Below are positions 6,130-11,558 of a stretch of DNA of 11,558 nt, piece by piece (the stretch's first letter is position 1; each line of letters begins with the position of its first letter). The notes beneath the pieces were generated by a model that was not told where the DNA came from, searched no databases, and saw nothing but the letters and a program-made list of their open reading frames with translations. The stretch spans positions 1 through 11,558 of the forward strand of contig JAURLC010000048.1 of NCBI GenBank assembly GCA_030831415.1, in the 5' to 3' direction. Origin of the DNA: Bacillota bacterium. GTDB taxonomy: Bacteria > Bacillota_I > Bacilli_A > RFN20 > CAG-826. A program made the position numbers and the translations under genes.

Positions 6130-6365
6130 TGCGTATTCTAGTTCGCGAAGAAAATAGAACAGTCATTAATTTGTGGATTCCTTCGGGACCCCGTTTTGTT
6201 GGATTTATCCTACGTTGGTTACGAAACGACGAAGGACAAACTATGGATGCTGATACTCGGAAGAAAATCGTAATGACTTACCAAAAGATTAGAAAACATC
6301 ATAAAAATTTAGTGATTGCAGACATCACCTCAAAAGGCGGAACAAAGGTATTTATCAAACTTTAG
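6129..6365 (+). CDS. Small protein resembling the C-terminal domain of the preceding regulator
   Basis: The 78-residue product has no signal peptide or clear membrane span and is strongly basic. By eye it repeats the layout of the regulator's second domain: an opening strand MRILVRE...VINLWIP (compare FRINIR...VKVNLPMP), a central charged helical stretch (40-58), and a closing pair of strands LVIADITSKGGTKVFIKL (compare IVEIESKDGDIVEIVVE). Small proteins of this type occur beside SHOCT-like or DUF2089-like regulators in Firmicutes, though I cannot name the family with certainty. It starts by TAATG overlap with the regulator and so should be made in a fixed ratio to it. A natural inference is that it pairs with, or competes for, the regulator's C-terminal domain. 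Its end overlaps the end of convergent tag by 11 bases. Confidence 0.75.
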   Translation: MRILVREENRTVINLWIPSGPRFVGFILRWLRNDEGQTMDADTRKKIVMTYQKIRKHHKNLVIADITSKGGTKVFIKL

Positions 6366-6927
6366 AATGTCGACAAAAACACGAAACTAAATGATCGTTA
6401 ATCACGCCAATAGCTTGTAAATGGGCATAGACGATAACTGGTCCAACAAATTTCATTCCGCGCTTTTTTAAATCCTGACTAATCAAGATAGAAAGCGGGC
6501 TACTCGCAAGTAAGTCCTTCGAGGACGTGGGTTTTGAGTCAATTACGTTATGGTTTGTAAAATGCCAAATATATGCATCAAAAGAACCCCATTCTGATTG
6601 GATGTGAAGAAATACCTTGGCATTTTGAATCGCAGACCGAATTTTATTTTCTGACCGAATTATTTTTGGGTTTTCCAATAACTTTTTCACATCTTCATCG
6701 GTGTAAAAGGAAATGGTTTGTGCATCAAATTCATCAAAGGCTGCACGAAAAGCTTCCCGTCGATTGAGAATGGTTTCCCAACTTAAACCTGCTTGAAATG
6801 TCTCTAATAATAAATATTCAAAATGTTTTTTCTCATCATGTTGAGGTTTCCCCCATTCCTCATCGTGATAATGAACATAGAGAGGATTATTTAGTTTGAC
6901 CCAGCCACATCGAATTTTTGTATCCAT
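6355..6927 (-). CDS. tag: DNA-3-methyladenine glycosylase I
   Basis: Tag removes 3-methyladenine from alkylated DNA, opening base excision repair. From the ATG at 6927 the protein has 190 residues, close to the 187 of E. coli Tag. Numbered from there, the zinc-site residues are present: C7 in RCGWV, H21 in VHYHDEEWG, and the C-terminal NDHLVSC supplying the last His and Cys. The catalytic glutamate is in LETFQAGLSWETIL, matching E38 of E. coli; KKRGMKFVGP is also conserved. The frame is open further upstream to 7014, but those extra 29 residues lie inside the preceding gene and match nothing in Tag, so 6927 is preferred. It begins one base after the stop of the methyltransferase-like gene (TAG-T-ATG) and lacks its own ribosome binding site, implying coupling. 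Confidence 0.96.
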   Translation of the reverse strand: MDTKIRCGWVKLNNPLYVHYHDEEWGKPQHDEKKHFEYLLLETFQAGLSWETILNRREAFRAAFDEFDAQTISFYTDEDVKKLLENPKIIRSENKIRSAIQNAKVFLHIQSEWGSFDAYIWHFTNHNVIDSKPTSSKDLLASSPLSILISQDLKKRGMKFVGPVIVYAHLQAIGVINDHLVSCFCRHSKV

Positions 6928-6928
6928 A

Positions 6929-7510
6929 CTAGAAAAGAAAGGGAATGAATCGATATCGATTTTTTTTCCATTCCTTATAAGCGGGAATATGACTTTCGAG
7001 TGCTTTTTCCTCACTCACCATACGTAGAAGTAAACCTACAAAGACGAGGGGTGTGAACAGACTTAATGCAAAGATGTTTCCAAGATAGAGGGGAAAGGCG
7101 ATGGTTAATAAGAATAAACCTAAATAAAGAGGATGGCGTAAATAACGATAAGGACCCTTGGACACTAGTTCCATGGATGTGTCCACATTGACGTGACGCG
7201 TAAAATGCTGACCTAATAAGCGCGAGGAAAAATATCGTAAAGCTAAACCAATGGCATAGAAGATCATGGCAATCCATTGAAAAAAAGGATATATCTCTAA
7301 ACTTGCCCAATTCCCCAATCCTTCACGATTGAACCAAATAGAGCCTGCAATGGTAAGTCCAATGGTCAAAACAAGTCCGTAAAAGGACCAACGATCTTGG
7401 TACCGTCCCTTATGACTCTTATTTCGAAAAAAAACAAACTCAAGAATCCACATGAGATTCGCAATATAGAAGATGATGTTTAATCCAGAAAAGGATTGCA
7501 AATGTTCCAT
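6929..7510 (-). CDS. ICMT/PEMT-like integral-membrane methyltransferase
   Basis: This 193-residue membrane protein has about five hydrophobic segments (roughly 9-28, 43-60, 75-93 and a pair in 127-163). It carries the C-terminal signature of the isoprenylcysteine carboxyl methyltransferase / phospholipid N-methyltransferase superfamily: LVSKGPYRYLRHPLYLG (115-131), with the RHP step, then RMVSEEKAL (163-171) and the late Y-x-x-W-x(4)-R-Y-R-F-I-P. The conserved GPYxxxRHP and EE residues bind S-adenosylmethionine in studied members. Bacterial homologues are common, mostly of unknown substrate; protein prenylation is not expected here, so a lipid or small hydrophobic acceptor is the better guess. 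Its ATG overlaps the protease stop as TAATG, and tag follows after a single base. No ribosome binding site is seen, so translation is probably coupled to the protease. Confidence 0.82.
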   Translation of the reverse strand: MEHLQSFSGLNIIFYIANLMWILEFVFFRNKSHKGRYQDRWSFYGLVLTIGLTIAGSIWFNREGLGNWASLEIYPFFQWIAMIFYAIGLALRYFSSRLLGQHFTRHVNVDTSMELVSKGPYRYLRHPLYLGLFLLTIAFPLYLGNIFALSLFTPLVFVGLLLRMVSEEKALESHIPAYKEWKKNRYRFIPFLF

Positions 7511-8958
7511 TAGGAAGCGTAATCGATATGTAAGGTTATACCACCATAGTTGGAAGCTTCAGAAACAAATTCGATGGTAAAATCAATGGCTCCCAAACTT
7601 GATTGATGCCATGAATAATTCACATTTTTATTTCCACGAAAGATGTTGCCAGGACGATAAACATCGCCTTGCCACATCCAACCCGATGGATTTGCATTGT
7701 ACAAGGAGTTATTCCCGTCCGCCTCAATATACTTAATGAGTTTGTTCGGCGTATCGGTATTGTTATTAATCGTCATGGTTGGGTAGTTTTGGGAATTGTT
7801 AACGCCCAATCGCGCGTCGACATGATATAGTACCATTCCCGGTTGACCATCAAAGAAGAAGTCATTCAACCCTGTGTAAAATCCTGTGGGTGTGTAATAC
7901 ATCGCGACAATAAATTCATCGAATAAGGTACCGTTCCATTGATCCGTGATGATGAGTGCTTGCCCAGATGAAATATAAGGGAGTAAGGTTGTGACCATGG
8001 AGCGATCCACCACAAGTGGATCAATCCAACCTAAAATCATTTTTGACCAAGGGTTGTGATCACCTGCATTACCGTCCATCATATCAGCACCACCTAGTCC
8101 ATGTTCATTTCCCGAACCATCGGAGGGAGCATAATCGTAATAGTCTTCTAAACCAAGCATGTGTCCCGTCTCGTGAATAAAGGTTAACGAATCGACGGCG
8201 TTATTGTAATAAACAAATTCATAAGGCATCCAAATATAACTTGTTGGACGAACTCCATCAAACGAAGAGTTTCCAAAGTATGTATATAAGTAAGCCCACC
8301 AAAAAGAGGCCCATTCGCCTGCTGGGTGATTGTAAATCATATAAATGCCATCGAGATATCCGTCATTGTTGTAATCAAATTCCGTAAAATCAATCGTGTT
8401 ATTGTAGTACGTCATAATTTCATTAATCACAACAGAATTTGGATCTGCAGATGTTAGATTTTCATAATAGCTTGAATTGAATTGTGTACGGAAAGGATCT
8501 AGGACAACCCCTTCTAAATCGAGTTTGTCAAACGAAGATTGTTTATAGAAACTATTTAACGATTGAAAGGAGGAATTACCCGCCCCGTTAAAGGCAGTAT
8601 TAATGTTGTTTTTCACAGCGGTTGGATTGGCGTAAATACTATCGGGAAATTCAACGGGTACGACTAAAACTTTAGGATTACCTACCGAAGGAATACTCCA
8701 AAAATCCGCTAAGTCTTGAACATATTGAAGTGACGTTGGAATGAAAGGGGCCTCATTATTGGTGAGTGAAGTTGTACTAGAATCTTGGCTATTGCTGGTA
8801 ACGGAAGAAGATGCACTAGAACCAACGATAGAAGTCGTTTCCGTCGATGTACTAGGAGTTAAGGATGAATCAGGAATACTAATCGAAGGAAAAGTAATCA
8901 TATCGCAAGCAGACACAATGAAGACTATTGGGGATAATAACCAAATACTTTTTTTCAT
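7510..8958 (-). CDS. M6-like zinc metalloprotease, predicted lipoprotein
   Basis: From the ATG at 8958 the product has 482 residues. MKKSIWLLSPIVFIVSAC is a lipoprotein signal with lipobox V-S-A-C, so C18 should be lipidated and the protein held outside the membrane. Residues 30-68 are a Ser/Thr-rich stalk. The peptidase domain follows, from KVLVVPVEFPDS (96-107), through a calcium-loop-like DYNNDGYLD (195-203), to the zinc site HETGHMLGLEDYYD (262-275) and the later DMMDGNAGDHNPWSKM segment (292-307) with the GW typical of M6 (immune inhibitor A-like) enzymes. A C-terminal beta-rich part (about 340-482) lacks a second membrane span. The longer frame open to 9024 overlaps pgpA and is rejected because AGGAG sits 7 bases before 8958. 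The substrate is unknown; roles in nutrition or against host proteins are typical of the family. Confidence 0.9.
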   Translation of the reverse strand: MKKSIWLLSPIVFIVSACDMITFPSISIPDSSLTPSTSTETTSIVGSSASSSVTSNSQDSSTTSLTNNEAPFIPTSLQYVQDLADFWSIPSVGNPKVLVVPVEFPDSIYANPTAVKNNINTAFNGAGNSSFQSLNSFYKQSSFDKLDLEGVVLDPFRTQFNSSYYENLTSADPNSVVINEIMTYYNNTIDFTEFDYNNDGYLDGIYMIYNHPAGEWASFWWAYLYTYFGNSSFDGVRPTSYIWMPYEFVYYNNAVDSLTFIHETGHMLGLEDYYDYAPSDGSGNEHGLGGADMMDGNAGDHNPWSKMILGWIDPLVVDRSMVTTLLPYISSGQALIITDQWNGTLFDEFIVAMYYTPTGFYTGLNDFFFDGQPGMVLYHVDARLGVNNSQNYPTMTINNNTDTPNKLIKYIEADGNNSLYNANPSGWMWQGDVYRPGNIFRGNKNVNYSWHQSSLGAIDFTIEFVSEASNYGGITLHIDYAS

Positions 8959-8963
8959 TTTAA

Positions 8964-8970
8964 CTCTCCT
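8964..8970 (-). promoter_or_regulatory. Ribosome binding site of the M6-like protease
   Basis: AGGAGAG on the minus strand overlaps the TAG stop of pgpA and lies 5-7 bases before the ATG at 8958. It decides this start over the longer upstream frame and shows tight packing of the operon. Confidence 0.75.
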
Positions 8971-9445
8971 ATTTGTGAGCAAATCGACTTGCGGCAGCAG
9001 CAGCGATTGCCCCCACCATGTCATCTAGAAAGGTGTGACATACGCCTTCTTTTTTGCCGTCTTCATTCAACCGTCCAACGATACCATACTTGGTTTTATC
9101 AATAAACCCAAAGTTTGTCATAGCTATGGAACCGTATAGATTGCAAATACCATAAGCGAGTACCTCATCCATGCCATATAAACCCTCATCCATTTGAACA
9201 ATTTTCTCAAGGTCTTTATTGGCGTAAGTACTTTTTTCTGCGGATACATCTAATTCAATTGCGGTAATTAAGGCATGCCAAACCTCACGCTTATCAAGAA
9301 CACGAAGCACACTTTCTTCTAAATCTTTGTGTTGAAGATTGACGTGGTAAGGTTTTTGCAAATAGTAAACACAATCAACGATATCATCGAGTGTGACACC
9401 TCGTGATTGAAGTAAAATCAATGCTTTTTCTGTAAATGGATTCAT
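8969..9445 (-). CDS. pgpA: PgpA-family phosphatase (YutG-like phosphatidylglycerophosphatase A)
   Basis: The 158-residue protein belongs to the Firmicutes-type PgpA family (YutG in B. subtilis), which dephosphorylates phosphatidylglycerol phosphate to phosphatidylglycerol. Conserved blocks are LLQSRGVTLDDIVDCVYYLQ (11-30), KREVWHALITAIELD (52-66), DEGLYGMDEVLAYGICNLYG (86-105), TNFGFIDK (110-117) and TFLDDMVGAIAAA (138-150). The acidic residues in DEGLYGMDE and FLDDMVG are the expected metal and catalytic residues. Unlike E. coli PgpA it has no strong membrane span, as usual for this subgroup. No Shine-Dalgarno sequence is present; it begins 18 bases after the MATE stop and ends 10 bases before the protease start, with its stop codon inside the protease ribosome binding site. 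A lipid phosphatase ahead of a lipoprotein is suggestive, because phosphatidylglycerol is the donor for lipoprotein acylation. Confidence 0.92.
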   Translation of the reverse strand: MNPFTEKALILLQSRGVTLDDIVDCVYYLQKPYHVNLQHKDLEESVLRVLDKREVWHALITAIELDVSAEKSTYANKDLEKIVQMDEGLYGMDEVLAYGICNLYGSIAMTNFGFIDKTKYGIVGRLNEDGKKEGVCHTFLDDMVGAIAAAAASRFAHK

Positions 9446-9463
9446 AGTTATACAATATCATAT

Positions 9464-10849
9464 CTAAGGTTCATCGTGCGGAGCTGCCATCGATGTAAAA
9501 AGTTTTTTTGCTTTTTTTTGCCAGCGTAAACCTCTCCACCGTAACCATAAATTCAACCCTCTTAACGCTTCATCAATTGCTAAAGCAATCCAAATACCGA
9601 CAATTCCAAGCATTAAAAAATCTCCCAATAGTAAGGCAAGCGGCAAAATAATGAGCCATTGAATTATGACGATTGAAAGAAGCGGATATCGCACATCTCC
9701 ACTAGCTTTAATCGCTCGGTTTACAACAAGGTTAAAGACACGGCCAATTTCCAATAGGACATCGGCGATAGCGATGTACATTAAATATTGAATGACAAGA
9801 GGATCGTTGGTATACCACGTAGAGATAAAAACCATGCCAAAAGCCAATAATAAAGAAGGAATAATCGAGAAAACAAATGCAAGTTTCACAGAATAACGAA
9901 TGGTACTTTGGGCTTCGATATAATTTTCTTCTCCAAGGAGTTGGCCAACCCGAATGGCTCCAGAATTAGCCAACGCAGAGGCAATAAAAAAGGTAAACAT
10001 GGCTAAAGAGTCAAAGTAAGCTTTGGCAATGATGGCTTCGGTACCATATCCTGCAATAAATCGTGTAATAAGCATCATAAATAACGCATAACTTAGATTT
10101 TCTAATGTTGCAGGGGCACCCACTTTAAAAATGAGTTTGGTAATAGGTTGTTTGAAAGGATTTCTCTTAGGGATGGTGAACGTTAATCCAAGATGGCGAT
10201 GGATAAAATAAGCAAGACTAATCAAATAGACAAACCTTCCTAAAATAATGCCAAGTGCAGCTCCAAAAACACCTAAGGATGGAATTCCTAACCAAGGCAC
10301 CCCAAAAATAAAAATGGCAGATCCTAGTAAGATTGTCATATCACAAAAAAACAAGGCATAAAAAGCCTGTAACGTTTTTCCATTCGCGTAAAGGGTTTGA
10401 TTAAACACTAGAAAAATGGCATTGAGGATAAAAAATGGAGCGAGGATTAAACCATATTCCTCTGCATGGACACGGACGGAGGCTTCAAGTTGATAAAAGG
10501 AAAAAATCTCATGGTAAAATAAGAAAAAAATGACTGTCCCGATTATCGCAAAAATTAGAGCAAAATATAAGGCATGAGAAAAGATGGATTGCATCTTTTT
10601 TTGGTTTTTCTGCCCAGCGGATTGCGCCATTAGAATTCCAGCCCCCATGGAAACAATGGCAAAAAATAAAAAAATTGTATTATTCACTTGTCCTGCGATG
10701 GCAACTCCCGCTGCGACTTGATCAGAGTAATTAGCGAGCATCCAGACGACAATATTGCTGACTAAAATAACAAAAGTCACTTCCAGAATGAGTGGAAGTG
10801 ACAATTTTAGAAAACGAGTGGATTGAATCCGTGTTAAATTTGGAACCAT
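9464..10849 (-). CDS. MATE-family multidrug/cation efflux transporter
   Basis: The 461-residue product has about twelve membrane spans in two similar halves, the layout of the MATE (NorM/DinF-type) family, which uses sodium or proton gradients to export cationic drugs and metabolites. The first half opens LKLSLPLILEVTFVILVSNI and contains the loop VAAGVAIAGQVNN and GAGILMAQSAGQ (69-80). The second half repeats this pattern with KVGAPATLENLSYALFMML and ANSGAIRVGQLLGEEN, whose V-G-Q-x-L-G is typical of the family. The basic C-terminal tail (WLRWRGLRWQKKAKK) is cytoplasmic. No ribosome binding site is seen before the ATG; TGGTTCC is repeated directly across the start. It is the first gene after a 49-base gap and probably opens the operon with pgpA, the protease, the methyltransferase and tag. 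The substrate is not predictable. Confidence 0.9.
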   Translation of the reverse strand: MVPNLTRIQSTRFLKLSLPLILEVTFVILVSNIVVWMLANYSDQVAAGVAIAGQVNNTIFLFFAIVSMGAGILMAQSAGQKNQKKMQSIFSHALYFALIFAIIGTVIFFLFYHEIFSFYQLEASVRVHAEEYGLILAPFFILNAIFLVFNQTLYANGKTLQAFYALFFCDMTILLGSAIFIFGVPWLGIPSLGVFGAALGIILGRFVYLISLAYFIHRHLGLTFTIPKRNPFKQPITKLIFKVGAPATLENLSYALFMMLITRFIAGYGTEAIIAKAYFDSLAMFTFFIASALANSGAIRVGQLLGEENYIEAQSTIRYSVKLAFVFSIIPSLLLAFGMVFISTWYTNDPLVIQYLMYIAIADVLLEIGRVFNLVVNRAIKASGDVRYPLLSIVIIQWLIILPLALLLGDFLMLGIVGIWIALAIDEALRGLNLWLRWRGLRWQKKAKKLFTSMAAPHDEP

Positions 10850-10898
10850 AAGGAACCAGATAAGATTGTATACTTATTTTTAAAATTTTAAAGAGTTA
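10850..10898 (-). promoter_or_regulatory. Possible weak promoter of the MATE operon
   Basis: This 49-base gap is almost pure A+T. On the minus strand TTTAAA (10892-10887) and TACAAT (10870-10865) are 16 bases apart and would start transcription about 10 bases before the ATG. TAAAATTTTA (10881-10890) is a perfect AT palindrome but too weak to be a terminator, so read-through from the upstream gene is equally possible. Confidence 0.3.
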
Positions 10899-11558
10899 TT
10901 AAAGTGCCACTAATTCAAAATCTTCTTTGTTGATTAAAATGGCGATAGGACGACTTTCCGAGAAGGTTTCCATGGATAATTGGGCAAACACATCGATGAC
11001 CGTAAGTGTTTCAATCGTGGTGTTCTCCCAAACCCAACCCTCATCATCTGCGTCCGGGTTTTCTGGGTCATAATCTACGATCATTTCATAAGTAAAACTG
11101 TCAGACATTTCAATATCAACATCGACCAATAAAGCGGTTAATTGGCTCGTAAGTAGATTGAGGGCGAGTGAGATCGAAAACGTGTTGATGGTTACCATTT
11201 CAATTGTGTCTTCAATAAGGGTATTCAAAAATGCTTCATCTTCAGAAGTTAAGGTCAGGTTTTCTGTGCCTTCTAAAAACATATCACGAACCATTTGATT
11301 GAAGTCATCTTGTGTAATCTCGTAATTAATATCAAGTGTAGATCCAGTAATCGTAGCTTCTAAACCAGGAATAGTATCAACAAAAGGCAACCATTCATTG
11401 ATGAAAGCTTCTTGTTCTTCGCTTGTCATTTCATTAGGAGAGAGACCAAGTTCTTCAGGAGCCTGCATAGGAAACTTGATTTTGGAGGTTGGCAAGGAAC
11501 CTGAAGTAAGGGAAGTTAACAGTTCACTAGCATTCGATAAATCCAAGTAGGCGATGCC
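10899..11558 (-). CDS. C-terminal part of an acidic, probably extracellular, unknown protein (partial)
   Basis: The frame stays open to the window edge (GIAYLDLS...), so the gene starts beyond 11558; a TTG at 11546 is not a credible start. About 219 residues are visible. I do not recognise the family. The sequence has no Cys, no membrane span and no catalytic motif I can name. It is remarkably acidic: about 44 Asp/Glu against about 5 Lys/Arg, with a cluster YDPENPDADDEG near residue 165-175. Alternating polar and hydrophobic stretches (ATITGSTLDINYEI, DVDIEMSDSFTYEMIVDY) suggest beta strands, and two helical parts lie between them. That composition and the AYLDLSN opening recall LolA/LppX-like lipid-binding folds of Gram-positive lipoproteins, but this is a guess. 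It ends 49 bases before the MATE gene on the same strand. Confidence 0.7.
   Translation of the reverse strand, partial: GIAYLDLSNASELLTSLTSGSLPTSKIKFPMQAPEELGLSPNEMTSEEQEAFINEWLPFVDTIPGLEATITGSTLDINYEITQDDFNQMVRDMFLEGTENLTLTSEDEAFLNTLIEDTIEMVTINTFSISLALNLLTSQLTALLVDVDIEMSDSFTYEMIVDYDPENPDADDEGWVWENTTIETLTVIDVFAQLSMETFSESRPIAILINKEDFELVAL

Noticed and set aside
6573..6767. Open frame of 64 codons on plus
   Set aside because: It is antisense within tag, with no start signals.
6928..7014. Longer N-terminus of Tag
   Set aside because: The extra 29 residues lie inside the methyltransferase-like gene and have no counterpart in the Tag family, which begins just before RCGWV.
7011..7310. Open frame of 99 codons on minus
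   Set aside because: It is an alternate frame inside the methyltransferase-like gene, whose frame carries the GPYRYLRHP signature.
8959..9024. Longer N-terminus of the M6-like protease
   Set aside because: The extra 22 residues overlap pgpA and would bury the lipoprotein signal; a good AGGAG sits at the right distance from 8958.
8741..9028. Open frame of 95 codons on plus
   Set aside because: It is the reverse of the Ser/Thr stalk and signal peptide of the protease; the low-complexity repeat produces a long open frame.
1..11558. Mobile element, CRISPR, defence system or TGA-as-Trp code
   Set aside because: I saw no transposase, integrase, spaced direct repeats or defence-gene signatures, and all genes read normally with TGA as a stop (used by tag).

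Overview
The window is an 11.6 kb, AT-rich, gene-dense piece of a low-GC Gram-positive-type genome. Every complete gene uses the standard bacterial code: Trp is TGG throughout, TAA, TAG and TGA are all used as stops, and no gene needs TGA read as Trp. A lipoprotein with a Ser/Thr-rich stalk, a YutG-type PgpA and a Gram-positive-type Hsp33 fit Firmicutes or a TGA-stop relative of the mollicutes (Acholeplasma/Izemoplasma-like). That placement is an inference and I hold it loosely. I see no transposase, integrase, CRISPR array, tRNA or rRNA, and no phage genes.

Layout. (1) 1-1355, plus strand: the C-terminal end of a membrane ABC-exporter subunit, then psuG. (2) 1352-3570, minus strand: an MFS efflux transporter followed by hslO (Hsp33). 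(3) 3676-5407: three nucleobase salvage phosphoribosyltransferases, upp on plus facing apt and hpt on minus. (4) 5408-5637: a divergent spacer with two back-to-back TATAAT boxes and several inverted repeats. (5) 5641-6365, plus: an XRE regulator with a C-terminal beta-rich domain, coupled to a small protein that looks like a free-standing version of that same domain. (6) 6355-10849, minus: a tightly packed run reading MATE transporter, PgpA-like phosphatase, M6-like metalloprotease lipoprotein, ICMT/PEMT-like membrane methyltransferase, tag (3-methyladenine DNA glycosylase I). (7) 10899-11558, minus: the C-terminal part of a very acidic unknown, probably extracellular, protein.

How the genes fit together. 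PsuG releases uracil from pseudouridine 5'-phosphate and Upp converts uracil to UMP; Apt and Hpt do the same job for adenine and for hypoxanthine/guanine. The middle of the window is therefore a base-salvage neighbourhood, although no pseudouridine kinase is present. The right half mixes export, envelope and repair functions in what is probably one transcript with stop/start coupling at two junctions.

Most genes are ordinary housekeeping families. The parts most worth a second look are the regulator/small-protein pair with its palindrome-rich control region, the twin TGTATATT sites between the MFS gene and upp, the palindromic stop overlaps at convergent genes, and the coupled protease-methyltransferase-glycosylase block. 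I did not find a clear new defence or mobile system.
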